A stretch of DNA of 64,000 nt from Aeromonas encheleia (GTDB lineage Bacteria > Pseudomonadota > Gammaproteobacteria > Enterobacterales > Aeromonadaceae): contig NZ_LR134376.1 in assembly GCF_900637545.1 (NCBI RefSeq), forward strand, positions 3,966,001 to 4,030,000. The letters are read 5' to 3'. The notes under the pieces were generated by a model, which had not been told where the DNA came from, ran no database searches, and was given only the letters and a program-made list of their open reading frames with translations. The number at the start of each line of letters is the position of its first letter. The first letter of the stretch is position 1. Shown one piece after another: positions 1-10,228 of this stretch. A program made the translations under genes and the position numbers.

Positions 1-632
1 TGAGCGACGGCGAGGGCATCATGCTCTCCATCGCCATCTCGGTGGCGCTCGCCATCGCGGGCTGGTTCTATATTCGCGGCCAGCAGTACAACCCGCAGGA
101 TGACAACAAGATGCACTTCGCCAACGTGGAGAAGGTCTTCGGCATCCTGATGGTGATCACCGCCTGTGCCATGGCCTTCGCCCACGGCTCCAACGACGTG
201 GCCAACGCCATTGGCCCGCTCTCCGCCGTGGTCTCCACCGTGCAGAGCGCCGGCCAGATCAGCGGCAACTCCGCCATCGCCTGGTGGATCCTGCCGCTCG
301 GCGGCATCGGTATCGTCATCGGTCTCGCCACCATGGGCGAGAAGGTGATGGCCACCGTCGGCACCGGCATCACCCACCTGACCCCGAGCCGTGGCTTCGC
401 CGCCCAGCTGGCCACCGCCGCCACCGTGGTGATCGCCTCGGGTACCGGTCTGCCCATCTCCACCACCCAGACGCTGGTGGGTGCCGTGATGGGGGTGGGT
501 CTGGCCCGCGGTATCGCCGCCCTGAACCTCGGCGTGCTGCGCAACATCGTGGTCTCCTGGGTCATCACCCTGCCCGCCGGTGCCATCCTTGCCATCGTCA
601 TCTTCTACATACTGCAGGCCTGCTTCTCTTAA
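1..632 (+). CDS. pitA: PitA-type inorganic phosphate permease, C-terminal part
   Basis: The gene is cut by the window edge; the reading frame is already open at base 3 and the visible part is about 209 residues. It is the C-terminal half of a low-affinity phosphate:H+ symporter of the PiT family in the inner membrane. The family signature AFAHGSNDVANAIGP lies about 50 residues into the visible part, followed by alternating Gly/Ala-rich membrane segments and the second PiT-type motif around GTGLPISTTQTLVGAV. A strong terminator follows 13 bases after the stop. The PiT family call is secure; PitA rather than PitB is inferred. Confidence 0.9.
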   Translation, partial: SDGEGIMLSIAISVALAIAGWFYIRGQQYNPQDDNKMHFANVEKVFGILMVITACAMAFAHGSNDVANAIGPLSAVVSTVQSAGQISGNSAIAWWILPLGGIGIVIGLATMGEKVMATVGTGITHLTPSRGFAAQLATAATVVIASGTGLPISTTQTLVGAVMGVGLARGIAALNLGVLRNIVVSWVITLPAGAILAIVIFYILQACFS

Positions 633-644
633 GGCAGGACGCAG

Positions 645-678
645 CAAAAAGCCCGGGTCACTGACCCGGGCTTTTTTT
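645..678. terminator. Bidirectional intrinsic terminator between pitA and cca
   Basis: An 11-bp GC-rich stem (AGCCCGGGTCA paired with its complement) is flanked by A-run and T-run tracts. It can therefore stop pitA transcription on the plus strand and cca transcription on the minus strand. Confidence 0.85.
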
Positions 679-738
679 ACGCTCCCTCGCTGCCTCAAAC
701 GGCCGATGGCGCCTCGCCAATCGCCCCTACAGAGGCAC

Positions 739-1977
739 TTACTCCTCGATAAAGGTCCACTCGTCACGCACCCGGCTGATGGCATCGAGCCGGCGCTTGG
801 CCAACTGCTCGCGGATCTCCTCCCCCTTGAAGCCCGCCGCCACTATCTCCTTGACCGGCACCGCCTGGGCCGCGCCGAGCGCCTGCGCCACATAGTCCGG
901 CTCGGCATAGACCCGCTCCTCGAACCCGGTGCGACCGTGGAAGTCGGCGCGGCAGGTGTCCAGCAGCTGGGCGAAACGCTCGGGCCTGCGCCAGGCATCG
1001 GCCTTGTCGAACAGCTTGAGCAGGGTCGCCGGCTTGAGTTCGAACGCGATGTGGATATGGGTGTGCAGATCGCTCACCAGCAGGGCCAGATCGCGGCAGT
1101 CGTTCGGCACCCGGAATCGCTCACAGAAATCCCGGATCAGCGGCAGCCCTTTCTGGCCGTGGCCGTGATGGCTCGGCCAGAACTCGGGCGGGGTCAGCCC
1201 CTTGCCGAAGTCGTGACAGAGGGCGGCAAAGCGCACCGGCAGATCCGGGGAGCGCAGACAGGCCTGATCCAGCACCATCAGCGTGTGGATGCCGGTGTCG
1301 ATCTCCGGGTGCCACTTGGCGGGCGCCGGCACGCCGAACAGGGCATCCAGCTCGGGGAACAGCGCCTTGAGGGCGCCGCACTCGCGCAACACCTCGAAGA
1401 AGACCCTGGGGGTCTGCCCCAGCAGCACCCTCTCCAACTCCTTCCAGACCCGCTCCGGGGTCAGGTGGGCGAGCTCACCGGCCTGGGTCATCTCCCGCAT
1501 CAGCGCCAGCGTCTCAGGCGCCACCACGAAGCCCTGGGCATGGAAGCGGGCGGCGAAGCGCGCCACCCGCAGGATGCGCAGGGGATCCTCGGCAAAGGCA
1601 GGTGAGACATGGCGCAACAGCCGCGCCTCCAGATCGGCCATGCCGCCGTAGGGATCGTGCAGTTGCCCGTGCTCATCTTCGGCGATGGCGTTGATGGTGA
1701 GATCCCGGCGCAGCAAGTCTTGTTCGAGCGTCACCTCGGGCGAGGCGTGGCACACGAAGCCGGTGTAACCCTGCCCCTGCTTGCGCTCGGTGCGGGCCAG
1801 GGCGTACTCCTGCTGGGTCTTGGGGTGGAGAAACACCGGGAAGTCGCGGCCGACCTGGGTGAACCCCAGCGCCAGCATCTGCGCCACAGTGGCGCCCACC
1901 ACCAGGTGATCCCTGTCGCCCTGCGGCAAGCCCAGCAGGCGATCCCGAACCGCCCCCCCAACCAGATAAGTCTGCAC
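739..1977 (-). CDS. cca: Multifunctional CCA-adding enzyme (tRNA nucleotidyltransferase)
   Basis: This enzyme adds or repairs the 3' CCA of tRNAs without a template. The N-terminus reads [17 protein letters not shown], the class II nucleotidyltransferase start with the GG..R motif. The HD phosphohydrolase domain follows, with LCHDFGKG at about residue 255. I chose the GTG at 1977 because it gives 412 residues, the length of the E. coli enzyme, starts exactly at the conserved domain, and has GAGGGAG about 7 bases upstream. The frame stays open upstream to 3600, but that part is the antisense shadow of exeA. Gene and exeA are divergent. Confidence 0.95.
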   Translation of the reverse strand: MQTYLVGGAVRDRLLGLPQGDRDHLVVGATVAQMLALGFTQVGRDFPVFLHPKTQQEYALARTERKQGQGYTGFVCHASPEVTLEQDLLRRDLTINAIAEDEHGQLHDPYGGMADLEARLLRHVSPAFAEDPLRILRVARFAARFHAQGFVVAPETLALMREMTQAGELAHLTPERVWKELERVLLGQTPRVFFEVLRECGALKALFPELDALFGVPAPAKWHPEIDTGIHTLMVLDQACLRSPDLPVRFAALCHDFGKGLTPPEFWPSHHGHGQKGLPLIRDFCERFRVPNDCRDLALLVSDLHTHIHIAFELKPATLLKLFDKADAWRRPERFAQLLDTCRADFHGRTGFEERVYAEPDYVAQALGAAQAVPVKEIVAAGFKGEEIREQLAKRRLDAISRVRDEWTFIEE

Positions 1978-2196
1978 GCGCAATCTCCCTCGATTAACCT
2001 GTCTCGATGATACCGCTTTTGCGCGCCGTACACGACGGCCCCCTGCATGCGGTTCACCTCTTTCCCTCGCTAACCCGGCCCCGATCCACGGGGCGCTTTG
2101 GGTCGCCGGGTCTGATGACACCCTTATGGTATCCGGGTCTTTGACATCCCTGTGGGGAGGCTTTAACCTGCCGCCATAACAATGGAATGGATCCTT

Positions 2197-3840
2197 ATGT
2201 ACACACAGTTCTTCGGTCTGTCGGAGCCCCCGTTCTCCATCTCGCCCAACCCCAAATATCTCTACATGAGCGAACGCCATGCAGAGGCCCTCGCCCACCT
2301 CAACTACGGGTTGCAGGATGGCGGTGGCTTCGTGCTGCTCACCGGCGAGGTGGGGACGGGCAAAACCACCGTCTCCCGCTGTCTGTTGCAGCAGTTGCCC
2401 GCCGAGACCGAGATCGCCTACATCCTCAATCCATCCCTGACCGAGCGGGATCTGCTGGCGGCCATCTGCGACGAGTTCCAGTTGCCCTATGCCCAGGATG
2501 CCAGCCTCAAGCTGTTGTTCGATCTCATTCGCGATCACCTGCTGGCCAATCTGGCGGCGGGCAAGCGCAGCGTGGTGCTGGTGGATGAAGCCCAGCACCT
2601 GCTGCCCGGCGTGCTGGAGCAGTTGCGGCTGCTCACCAACCTGGAAACCGACGAGAAGAAGCTGCTGCAGGTGGTGCTCATCGGCCAGCCCGAGCTGCAG
2701 CAGATCCTGCGCCAGCCCCTGCTGCGCCAGTTGGCCCAGCGCATCACCGCCCGCTATCACCTGCTGCCGCTCTCCAGCCAGGACGTGGACGCCTATGTGC
2801 GCTTCCGGCTGCAGGTGGCCGGTTGCGTCCAACCCATCTTTACCCCCAAGGCGATCCAGACCCTGCATCGCCTCTCCGGCGGCATCCCGCGCCTCATCAA
2901 CCTCATCTGCGATCGCGCCCTGATCGCCGCCTTCGCCCGAGTCAGCCACAAGATAGTGCATGGCGACATCAGCCTGGCGGCCTATGAGGTGAGCGGCATT
3001 CGCGACGAGGGCAGCTGGCAATCCGGCTTCACGGTCGCGCTGGCGGGCGCCCTGCTGGTCGCCGCCGGCTGGTGGGGCTGGCAGCTGTTCGGCGTCTTCC
3101 CCGCCAGACCTGTGGTCAAGGTGGAGGTGCCGGTCAAGGTGGACGACACCCCGGAGCAGCAGGAGCAGCTGACCCGCGCCATCAATCAGGCGCTGGAGCC
3201 GGACACCGCCATGCAGAATCTCTACAAGGTGTGGGGCTACCAGGCCGAGCTGGAGGAGGCGACCTGCGACGACGCCCCCCGTGCCGGTCTGCGCTGCCAG
3301 GAGGGCACTGCCTCGCTGGCAGAGCTGCAGGCGTTGCAGTACCCGGCCCTCATCAGCCTGACCGACGAGACGGGCGGTCTCTATTACGCCACCCTGGTCG
3401 GTCTGGGGGCTGACAAGGCCAGCCTGCTCATCGGCAATCAGAGCTGGCTGGTGGACCGGCAGTGGCTGTCCGATGCCTGGGGGGGCAGCTACACCCTGCT
3501 GTGGCGCATGCCCAAGGGCGGCGTGACCCTGATCGGCAGCAATGCCAACGCGGCCCAGGTGCAGTGGCTGGACAGCGCGCTCAACCGCGCCATGCAGCAA
3601 CCGGATCGCAAGGTGAGCCGCTTCGATGCCGAGCTCAAGAACAAGTTACAACAGTTCCAGCGCGAGCAGGGGCTGACCCCGGATGGCATCGCCGGCAGCA
3701 ACACCCTGCTGCGCCTGAACGTGATGGCCGGTGAGCCCATGCCCAGACTGGAGGATCAGTCCCTGCGCGCCAGCGCACCGGTCGATCTGGATACCGTGGT
3801 CGATGAGGCCATGATCACCCTGCCGGAGGAGGCTTCCTGA
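2197..3840 (+). CDS. exeA: ExeA, AAA+ ATPase for type II secretin assembly
   Basis: ExeA works with ExeB to bring the ExeD secretin through peptidoglycan into the outer membrane. It has 547 residues from the second ATG ([10 protein letters not shown]), the length known for Aeromonas ExeA; the upstream in-frame ATG at 2182 would add five residues. The cytoplasmic AAA domain has Walker A GEVGTGKT at 50-57 and Walker B VVLVDEAQ near 125-132. A single membrane segment near 270-290 is followed by a periplasmic part. That part ends in a peptidoglycan-binding domain ([17 protein letters not shown], about residues 490-506). The stop overlaps exeB by one base (TGATG), so the pair is translationally coupled. 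Confidence 0.96.
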   Translation: MYTQFFGLSEPPFSISPNPKYLYMSERHAEALAHLNYGLQDGGGFVLLTGEVGTGKTTVSRCLLQQLPAETEIAYILNPSLTERDLLAAICDEFQLPYAQDASLKLLFDLIRDHLLANLAAGKRSVVLVDEAQHLLPGVLEQLRLLTNLETDEKKLLQVVLIGQPELQQILRQPLLRQLAQRITARYHLLPLSSQDVDAYVRFRLQVAGCVQPIFTPKAIQTLHRLSGGIPRLINLICDRALIAAFARVSHKIVHGDISLAAYEVSGIRDEGSWQSGFTVALAGALLVAAGWWGWQLFGVFPARPVVKVEVPVKVDDTPEQQEQLTRAINQALEPDTAMQNLYKVWGYQAELEEATCDDAPRAGLRCQEGTASLAELQALQYPALISLTDETGGLYYATLVGLGADKASLLIGNQSWLVDRQWLSDAWGGSYTLLWRMPKGGVTLIGSNANAAQVQWLDSALNRAMQQPDRKVSRFDAELKNKLQQFQREQGLTPDGIAGSNTLLRLNVMAGEPMPRLEDQSLRASAPVDLDTVVDEAMITLPEEAS

Positions 3841-4529
3841 TGTCTACCCTGCTCAAAGCCCTGCGCCGGGCGGATCAGCCCCAGTTCACGCCCCACATGC
3901 CGCTCATGGGCCTGCCCGTGAGCCAGGAGGAGGAGCCGAACCGCCGCTGGATCTGGTGGCTGCTGGCCCCGCTGGCCCTGATCATGGGGGCCAGCGCCAA
4001 CTACGGCTGGCACCTCTACCACCTCAAGCCCCTCGAGCAACAGATCGAGGTGAAGGAGGTGGTGACGCCGCCCTTCGTGCGGGTCGAGCCCAAGCCGATG
4101 ATCACCCGTCCGTTGCCCCCGCCGCTGCCAGTGCCCGTGGTGCAGCCCAAGCCTGCCGCCGCGGCCCCCGCGACGGCGACCGCCAACAATGGCACCCAGA
4201 GCCTGGCCGAGCGCATCATGCTGGCCCTCAACAATACCCCGTTGCAGGAAGAGCCGGCGGCGCCACAGGCCCAAGCCCAGAGCCAGGCCATGCCGCTCAG
4301 CGCCCTGGACCCGGCCCTGAAACAGCAGGTGCCCCCCCTGACCTATGGCGCCCACAACTTCTCCTCCGACCCGGCCAAACGGGCCGTGGTGCTCAACGGG
4401 CGGGAACTGCGCGAGGGCAGCGAGGTCGCCCCCGGCGTGCTGCTGGTCGCCATCGCCCAGGATTACATCATCCTGCAGGTTGGCGGGCAGCATGCCAGCC
4501 TCAAGGCGCTGCAAGACTGGCGCGGTTAG
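3840..4529 (+). CDS. exeB: ExeB, GspB-type partner of ExeA
   Basis: This 229-residue inner-membrane protein has a short cytoplasmic N-terminus ([16 protein letters not shown], typical of GspB proteins) and one membrane segment at about 38-55. A long Pro/Ala-rich periplasmic linker (about 80-150) precedes a small C-terminal GspB domain containing VVLNGRELREGSEVAPGVLL. It forms the complex with ExeA that is needed for secretin assembly. It overlaps exeA by one base and is followed by a terminator, so exeAB is a two-gene operon separate from the main exeC-N cluster, as in other aeromonads. Confidence 0.94.
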   Translation: MSTLLKALRRADQPQFTPHMPLMGLPVSQEEEPNRRWIWWLLAPLALIMGASANYGWHLYHLKPLEQQIEVKEVVTPPFVRVEPKPMITRPLPPPLPVPVVQPKPAAAAPATATANNGTQSLAERIMLALNNTPLQEEPAAPQAQAQSQAMPLSALDPALKQQVPPLTYGAHNFSSDPAKRAVVLNGRELREGSEVAPGVLLVAIAQDYIILQVGGQHASLKALQDWRG

Positions 4530-4577
4530 CCGAGTCCATCCAACCGGCCAGCCACCCTGGCCGGTCGCTTATTCAAG

Positions 4578-4604
4578 AGGGAGCCCGAGAGCTCCCCTTT
4601 TTAA
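4578..4604 (+). terminator. Intrinsic terminator after exeB
   Basis: A GGGAGC/GCTCCC stem is followed by CTTTTTAA. A second inverted repeat (GGCCAG..CTGGCC) lies just upstream at 4547-4563. It ends the exeAB transcript about 20 bases before mutY. Confidence 0.75.
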
Positions 4605-4623
4605 TCAATAACATGAGAACAAT

Positions 4624-5697
4624 GTGAGCAACCCAAGCGACACCACCTTCGCCACCCGGATCCTGGACTGGTACCAGATCCACGGCCGCAAGACCCTGCC
4701 CTGGCAGCAGGACAAGACCCCCTATCGGGTCTGGATCTCCGAGATCATGCTGCAGCAGACCCAGGTCGCCACCGTCATTCCCTATTACCAGCGCTTCATG
4801 GCGCGCTTCCCCGACGTGCTGGCGCTGGCCGACGCCCCCATCGACGAGGTGCTGCACCACTGGACCGGGCTCGGCTACTACGCCCGCGCCCGCAACCTGC
4901 ACAAGGCGGCCCAGCAGATCCGCGATCTGCACGGCGGCCTGTTCCCGGAGCGACTGGAGGAGGTGATGGCCCTGCCCGGCATAGGTCGCTCTACCGCCGG
5001 TGCCGTGCTCTCCCTGGCGCTCGGCCAACCCCACGCCATCCTGGACGGCAACGTGAAGCGGGTACTCACCCGCTGGCTGGCGCTGCCGGGCTGGCCCGGC
5101 CAGAAGCAGGTGGAAAACGATCTGTGGGAGCTGGCGACCCGCCTCACCCCGCGGCTCGGGGTGGCCCACTACAACCAGGCGATGATGGACATGGGGGCCA
5201 CCGTCTGCACCCGCAGCAAGCCCGCCTGTGTGCGCTGCCCGGTGCAGGTCGATTGCCAGGGACTGTCGCAGGGCAATCCCACCGCCTACCCCAACAGCAA
5301 GCCGAAGAAGAGCATTCCGGCCCGCGCCGGCATCATGCTGCTCATTCGCCACGGCGATCAGTTGTTGCTGGAGAAGCGCCCCCCCCAGGGGATCTGGGGC
5401 GGGCTCTACTGCTTCCCGCAGGTGGAGTCAGAGGCCGAGATCGAAGGACGCTTGCAGGCGCTGGGGGTGAGCGGGCACGACTATCGGGAACTGTCTGGCT
5501 TTCGTCACACTTTCAGTCACTTCCACCTCGATATCCGGCCCTTGCTGATCGAAATGGCTGCGCCCCCGCCCCCGCTGCTCATGGAAGCGGATTCTCGACT
5601 CTGGTATAACTTACGCCATCCTGCCGAGGTGGGGTTGGCGGCCGCCACGGCCCGCCTGCTCGCCTACCCGGACTTACAACCACAGAGGTCAACATGA
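4624..5697 (+). CDS. mutY: Adenine DNA glycosylase MutY
   Basis: MutY removes A mispaired with 8-oxoG or G. It has 357 residues from a GTG start. The helix-hairpin-helix is [12 protein letters not shown] (118-129), with catalytic Asp in LDGNVKRV at 141 and Glu at 40 in [11 protein letters not shown]. The 4Fe-4S ligands are Cys195, 202, 205 and 211 with the C-X6-C-X2-C-X5-C spacing of MutY. The C-terminal third is the MutT-like domain that reads 8-oxoG. The ribosome-binding site before the GTG is weak. It overlaps yggX by four bases, giving the mutY-yggX-mltC order common in gammaproteobacteria. Confidence 0.97.
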   Translation: MSNPSDTTFATRILDWYQIHGRKTLPWQQDKTPYRVWISEIMLQQTQVATVIPYYQRFMARFPDVLALADAPIDEVLHHWTGLGYYARARNLHKAAQQIRDLHGGLFPERLEEVMALPGIGRSTAGAVLSLALGQPHAILDGNVKRVLTRWLALPGWPGQKQVENDLWELATRLTPRLGVAHYNQAMMDMGATVCTRSKPACVRCPVQVDCQGLSQGNPTAYPNSKPKKSIPARAGIMLLIRHGDQLLLEKRPPQGIWGGLYCFPQVESEAEIEGRLQALGVSGHDYRELSGFRHTFSHFHLDIRPLLIEMAAPPPPLLMEADSRLWYNLRHPAEVGLAAATARLLAYPDLQPQRST

Positions 5698-5966
5698 GCC
5701 GTACCGTATTTTGTCAGCGTCTGAAGAAAGAGGGGCCCGGCCTGGATTTCCAGCTCTATCCCGGTGAACTCGGCAAGCGGATCTTTGACAACATCAGCAA
5801 GGAAGCCTGGGCCGAATGGCAGAAGAAGCAGGTGATGCTGATCAACGAGAAGAAGCTGAACATGATGAACCTCGAGCATCGTCAGCTGCTGGAAAAAGAG
5901 ATGGTGAACTACCTGTTTGAAGCGGGTGAAGTGGCCATCGACGGTTACACCCCTCCCAGCCAATAA
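5694..5966 (+). CDS. yggX: YggX, Fe(II)-trafficking / oxidative protection protein
   Basis: A 90-residue small cytoplasmic protein with the family start [19 protein letters not shown], including the conserved Cys7, and the ending [10 protein letters not shown]. YggX protects Fe-S proteins from oxidation and is thought to buffer Fe(II). The start ATG overlaps the mutY stop (ATGA), which indicates coupling to the neighbouring gene for an Fe-S DNA repair enzyme. Confidence 0.95.
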   Translation: MSRTVFCQRLKKEGPGLDFQLYPGELGKRIFDNISKEAWAEWQKKQVMLINEKKLNMMNLEHRQLLEKEMVNYLFEAGEVAIDGYTPPSQ

Positions 5967-6069
5967 AGTTGTACTGTGAGCAAGGAAGAGCATGCCAAGA
6001 CGTGGCCCGCCTCTCCTGGCTCACAGCCAATGAATGACGGACGGCCCTGCCGCCCAGTTTGAGGATCTT

Positions 6070-7170
6070 ATGGGTCGAATTTTTTGGCTGCTGTGCGCTC
6101 TGCTGTTTCTCTCTGCCTGCTCCTCTTCCCCCAAACACAGCGGTGAAGACGAGGAGCTGGTCAACGGCAAGGACATTCGCGGTTTCGAACACATGATCAG
6201 TGCACTCTCCCATAACGTGAACGAGATATGGGGGCGCGAGGCGCTGTTCGCGGGCAAGTTTGACTACGTCAAATACACGGATCAGTACAAGAGCCGTGCC
6301 CACATTGACTTCGCCAGCGGCCACATCATGGTGGAGACCGTCTCCGGGATCGAGCCCCGCGCCCACCTGCGCCGTGCCATCATTGAGACGCTGCTGACCC
6401 CGGACGATCCGGCGGAAGTGGATCTTTACTCCGACCGGGAGATCCTGCCCGGTGGCGAGCCCTTCCTCTACGGCCAGGTGCTGGACAACCAGGGCCAGCC
6501 GATCCGCTCCGACTGGCGCGCCGAGCGCTATGCCGACTACCTGCTCAGCACGGCGATGAAGAAGCGCACCCTCGGGATCCGCACCATCTTCTTCGTCGAC
6601 ATTCCCATGGTGGCGAACCATGAGGACAGGCGCGGCTACAAGTACGCCGGCATCATCCGTGATGCCTCCCGCAAGTACGGCGTCGCCGAGAGCCTGATCT
6701 ATGCGGTGATCAAGACCGAGAGCAGCTTCAACCCCTACGCGGTCAGCCATGCCAACGCCTATGGCCTGATGCAGGTGATCCCGGCCACCGCCGGACGGGA
6801 TGTCTATGTGCGGGTCAAGGGCAAGAACGGCCAGCCGACCCGGGAGGATCTGTTCAACCCGGCCTACAACATAGACGTCGGCACCGCCTATCTGCACCTG
6901 CTGCAGACCGTCTACCTTGCGGACATCCAGGATCCGCAATCCCGTCGCTATGCGGTGATCTCCGCCTACAACGGCGGCGCCGGCGGGGTGCTCAACACCT
7001 TCTCCAGCAACCGCAAGGCCGCCCCAGGCATGATCAACCGGCTCTCCCCCGAGGCGGTCTATCAGGTGCTGACCGAGCAACACCCCAAGGCGGAAGCGCG
7101 CCGCTACCTCTACAAGGTCAATCAGGCCGAGAAGGGATTCAAGCGCACCGTCGCCAGCCGGGCGGGTTAG
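6070..7170 (+). CDS. mltC: Membrane-bound lytic murein transglycosylase C
   Basis: MltC cleaves the glycan strands of murein from the outer membrane. I chose the ATG at 6070, not 6034, because GAGGA sits 4-8 bases upstream and it gives a lipoprotein signal (MGRIFWLLCALLFLSAC) with lipobox LSAC. The product has 366 residues; E. coli MltC has 359. The N-terminal half is the DUF3393 domain. The C-terminal half is the SLT domain with catalytic Glu in IKTESSFNPYAVS and the motif YGLMQVIPATAG. It is the last gene of mutY-yggX-mltC. Confidence 0.94.
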   Translation: MGRIFWLLCALLFLSACSSSPKHSGEDEELVNGKDIRGFEHMISALSHNVNEIWGREALFAGKFDYVKYTDQYKSRAHIDFASGHIMVETVSGIEPRAHLRRAIIETLLTPDDPAEVDLYSDREILPGGEPFLYGQVLDNQGQPIRSDWRAERYADYLLSTAMKKRTLGIRTIFFVDIPMVANHEDRRGYKYAGIIRDASRKYGVAESLIYAVIKTESSFNPYAVSHANAYGLMQVIPATAGRDVYVRVKGKNGQPTREDLFNPAYNIDVGTAYLHLLQTVYLADIQDPQSRRYAVISAYNGGAGGVLNTFSSNRKAAPGMINRLSPEAVYQVLTEQHPKAEARRYLYKVNQAEKGFKRTVASRAG

Positions 7171-7184
7171 GCTGACAGCATGAA

Positions 7185-7212
7185 AGAGGGCGCTTGATAT
7201 CAAGCGCCCTCT
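7185..7212. terminator. Perfect 28-bp palindrome acting as bidirectional terminator
   Basis: AGAGGGCGCTTGAT is followed directly by its exact complement. It lies between the converging mltC and ygiW-like genes and serves both. The flanking T-tracts are short, so efficiency is uncertain. Confidence 0.7.
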
Positions 7213-7244
7213 TCACATCTAGCCAGCGGGTGTCGGGATTGGCC

Positions 7245-7625
7245 TTATTTGGCGATGAAGCCACCCTGGCTCTGCGCCGCCGCGCCCACCTTCTCCAGGC
7301 TCTCGACCTCCACCTCGGTCTTGTTCCAGCTGTGGTCAACCTCGCCACGGATACTGATCAGATCGTCCGGGCCCACTTCGGTGCCCCGCCACACCTTCTG
7401 ATCCACCTCCACTTCCACCTCGCCACTGCTGTCCTTGAACAGGTAATTCTCGCCGCCAAGATGCTTGACCAGCTTGCCTTCCAGGGTGACCCACTGGTCA
7501 TCCGCCACGTCTTTCAACTGCGCGACTGACACCTTGTTCTGCTCCTGCGGGCCTGTGTAGGCCGCCATGGTGTAAGAGGAGACGGACATCAGGGCCAACA
7601 GACCTATTACGCTTGCTTTGTTCAT
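7245..7625 (-). CDS. ygiW: YgiW/YdeI-family periplasmic OB-fold protein
   Basis: This 126-residue secreted protein has a signal peptide (MNKASVIGLLALMSVSSYTMA) followed by the BOF/OB-fold domain. Conserved features are DDQWVTLEGKLVKHLGGENY, YLFKDSSGEVEVEVD and a C-terminal D-HSWNKTEVEVE strand. The family is linked to stress tolerance and, in Salmonella, to cationic peptide resistance. I chose the ATG at 7625 rather than 7631 because AGGAG is 7 bases away from the former and only 1 base from the latter. The symbol is by similarity only. Confidence 0.85.
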   Translation of the reverse strand: MNKASVIGLLALMSVSSYTMAAYTGPQEQNKVSVAQLKDVADDQWVTLEGKLVKHLGGENYLFKDSSGEVEVEVDQKVWRGTEVGPDDLISIRGEVDHSWNKTEVEVESLEKVGAAAQSQGGFIAK

Positions 7626-7866
7626 TTTCATGCTCCTGTCATTGGGGTATGAGGGCATCTTGCCTCGGATTGCGTGAAACAAACGTGAAGCGTCCCCCAT
7701 CTGGGGGAGTCGAGTGTGACCGTAATCGATTTAATGGGCATGGCTTGCTGCAGAATTTTATTCGCCTGGATACCGTGTAGCCTGGCAAAACGGGTCCCCA
7801 GCCCGCGTTGTCCCATCGAGGAACAGCCTGCAGGCACCCCTGCTTAAACGCAACGAGAACAACGAC

Positions 7867-8874
7867 ATGAAGAAATGGTTTGTCTGTTTATTGGGATTAT
7901 TCGCGCTGACGGCGCAGGCCGCCGAGAGTCGCCCCGCCTTCTCCCGCATAGTGATGTTCGGCGACAGCCTGTCCGATACCGGCAAGATGTACGACAAGAT
8001 GCGCGGTTATCTCCCCTCCAGCCCGCCCTACTACCAGGGCCGCTTCTCCAACGGGCCTGTCTGGCTTGAGCAACTGCCCCAGCAGTTCCCGGGACTGAAG
8101 ATCGCCAACGAGGCGGAGGGTGGCGCCACCGCGGTGGCCTACAACAAGATCTCCTGGAATCCCAAGTATCAGGTCATCAACAACCTGGACTACGAGATCA
8201 CCCAGTTCCTGGAGAAGGACAGCTTCAAGCCGGACGATCTGGTGATCCTCTGGGTCGGAGCCAACGACTATCTGGCCTATGGCTGGAACACGGAGCAGGA
8301 CGCCAAGCGGGTGCGCGACGTCATCAGCGACTCGGCCAACCGCCTGGTGCTGAACGGGGCAAAACAGATCCTGCTGTTCAACCTGCCAGATCTGGGCCAG
8401 AACCCCTCGGCCCGCAGCCAGCAGGTGGTGGATGCCGCCAGCCATGTCTCGGCCTACCACAACCAGCTGCTGCTTAACCTGGCGCGCCAGCTGGCCCCCA
8501 CCGGCCTGGTGAAGCTGTTCGAGATCGACAAGCAGTTCGCCGAGATGCTGAGCGAGCCGCAAAACTTCGGCCTGAGCGACACCGAGCATGCCTGCTATGG
8601 TGGGAGTTATGTGTGGAAGCCGTTCTCCTCCCGCAGCGCCGGCACCGACAGCCAGCTCTCCGTCTTCAATCCGCCGGAGCGTCTCGCCATCGCCGGCAAC
8701 CCCTTGCTGGCCCAGGCCGTCGCCAGCCCGATGGCCAGTCGCAGCGCCAGCGAGCTCAACTGTGAGGGCAAGATGTTCTGGGATCAGGTACACCCGACCA
8801 CGGTCGTGCACGCCGCCCTGAGCGAGCGGGCGGCCGCCTTCATCGAGCAGGAGTACGAATTCATCCCTCAATAA
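7867..8874 (+). CDS. satA: Glycerophospholipid:cholesterol acyltransferase (GCAT)
   Basis: This extracellular lipase/acyltransferase is an Aeromonas virulence factor that moves an acyl chain from phospholipid to cholesterol. It has 335 residues, with a signal peptide cut after residue 18. It is a GDSL-family enzyme with FGDSLSDTG, where Ser34 equals Ser16 of the mature protein. Asp134 (mature 116, in GANDY) and the His of WDQVHPT near the C-terminus complete the published catalytic triad. It is presumably exported by the Exe type II system whose assembly genes lie 3 kb upstream. It is monocistronic, with a strong terminator 16 bases after the stop. Confidence 0.97.
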   Translation: MKKWFVCLLGLFALTAQAAESRPAFSRIVMFGDSLSDTGKMYDKMRGYLPSSPPYYQGRFSNGPVWLEQLPQQFPGLKIANEAEGGATAVAYNKISWNPKYQVINNLDYEITQFLEKDSFKPDDLVILWVGANDYLAYGWNTEQDAKRVRDVISDSANRLVLNGAKQILLFNLPDLGQNPSARSQQVVDAASHVSAYHNQLLLNLARQLAPTGLVKLFEIDKQFAEMLSEPQNFGLSDTEHACYGGSYVWKPFSSRSAGTDSQLSVFNPPERLAIAGNPLLAQAVASPMASRSASELNCEGKMFWDQVHPTTVVHAALSERAAAFIEQEYEFIPQ

Positions 8875-8890
8875 TACCGCCATGATGCGA

Positions 8891-8917
8891 AGGGCCGACA
8901 TACTGTCGGCCTTTTTT
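8891..8917 (+). terminator. Intrinsic terminator after GCAT
   Basis: A GGCCGACA/TGTCGGCC stem with a TAC loop is followed by six T residues. Confidence 0.9.
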
Positions 8918-9168
8918 GATCTGCCCCCCTGCTTGTAAAATGAACAATCCATATGACACCCGTCACAAATCGGAGCCATACTGACCCCTTCTCCCCGCAA
9001 CTCCACTATGATGCGCATAGTTATCACAATATGTTTTATATCAGTTGCTTGTAGTTCAAAAAAAAGTGACTACGTTTAAACATGTTGCGGCTGGATACAG
9101 GCCCAACCCATGAGGTGAGGCGACACAAGGTTCGATCTCCCCCACAAACAAAATTGCAGAGGCTTCAT

Positions 9169-10200
9169 ATGAACAAAACACTGATTACCTTGCTGGTTTC
9201 AGGCTTGCTTGCGGCCAACGCTCAGGCAGCCGGACAAGACAATACCTGGTATGGCGGTGCCAAACTGGGTTGGTCCAACTTCTACGGCGTCGACGAGAGC
9301 AACAGCATCTCCACGGAAGACAAGGACGACGATGAAGTGGGCGCCGGTGTCTTCGGGGGTTACCAGATCAACCAGAATCTGGGGATCGAGCTGGGTTACG
9401 ACTACCTCGGCAAGCTCAAGTACAACGGCACCAGAAATTCCGCCGTCTTCAACGACTCCGTTGAGGCGCAACTGGCCCAGTTGACCCTGAAGCTTGGCTT
9501 CCCGGTGGCAGAGAACCTGGATCTCTATGGTCGCATCGGTGGCGGCTATGGTTGGACCAGCAGCGACAACCTGGACAGTGACAACGACTTCACCTTCGTT
9601 GGTGCACTCGGTGCCGAATACGCCTTCAACCTGGATTGGGCCGCCCGCCTCGAGTACCAGTACAGCTCTCCTTATGGCAGCCGTGACGACACCGGCCTGC
9701 GCATGGACAACGGCCTGCTCTCGCTGGCCGCCGTCTACCGCTTCGGTCAGGTAGCGGAAGCGATGCCGGTCGCCGCCCCGGCACCGGCACCGGAACCCGT
9801 AGTGGTCGACAAGCAGTTCACCCTGAGCTCGGATGTGCTGTTTGACTTCAACAAGGCGACCCTCAAGCCGGAAGCCGGTCAGGCGCTGGATACCCTCTAC
9901 AACGATATCGAAGCGGCCAGACCCAAGGATGGCTCGGCCACCGTCATCGGCTACACCGACCGCCTCGGCTCGGACGCCTATAACCAGAAGCTGTCCGAGC
10001 AGCGCGCACAGACCGTCGCCGACTATCTGGTTGGCAAGGGACTGCCCGCCGGCAAGGTCAACGTGGAAGGTCATGGCGAGAGCTCACCGGTCACCGGCGA
10101 CAGCTGCAGCAGCGGTACCAAGAACGAGCTGATCGTCTGCCTGGCCCCGGATCGCCGGGTTGAGGTCAAGGTGCAGGGGGTCTCCGAGGTTCAGCAATAA
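9169..10200 (+). CDS. ompA: OmpA-family outer membrane porin
   Basis: A 343-residue protein starting at MNKTLITLLVSGLLAANAQA, a clear signal peptide. AGAGG lies just upstream, so the in-frame ATG at 9082 is rejected. Residues 25-195 form the eight-stranded barrel, ending in AAVYRF. A Pro/Ala hinge (VAAPAPAPEP) precedes the periplasmic OmpA-like domain that binds peptidoglycan, with FDFNKATLKPEAGQAL, GYTDRLGSDAYNQKLSEQRA and a C-terminal Cys pair (SCSS...IVCLAPDRRVEV). A long A/T-rich leader precedes the gene. A second, distinct OmpA lies at 56979-57983. Confidence 0.94.
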   Translation: MNKTLITLLVSGLLAANAQAAGQDNTWYGGAKLGWSNFYGVDESNSISTEDKDDDEVGAGVFGGYQINQNLGIELGYDYLGKLKYNGTRNSAVFNDSVEAQLAQLTLKLGFPVAENLDLYGRIGGGYGWTSSDNLDSDNDFTFVGALGAEYAFNLDWAARLEYQYSSPYGSRDDTGLRMDNGLLSLAAVYRFGQVAEAMPVAAPAPAPEPVVVDKQFTLSSDVLFDFNKATLKPEAGQALDTLYNDIEAARPKDGSATVIGYTDRLGSDAYNQKLSEQRAQTVADYLVGKGLPAGKVNVEGHGESSPVTGDSCSSGTKNELIVCLAPDRRVEVKVQGVSEVQQ

Positions 10201-10228
10201 CCTCACCCCATCTGCAATGGATAACAAA

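Noticed and set aside
580..1605. Long plus-strand ORF of 341 codons opposite cca
   Set aside because: It is the GC-rich antisense shadow of cca; its translation is rich in Leu, Gln, Arg and His with no domain, and cca is certain on the other strand.
1978..3600. Upstream extension of the cca frame on the minus strand to 3600
   Set aside because: It runs antisense through exeA. The cca protein has its conserved start and correct length from the GTG at 1977.
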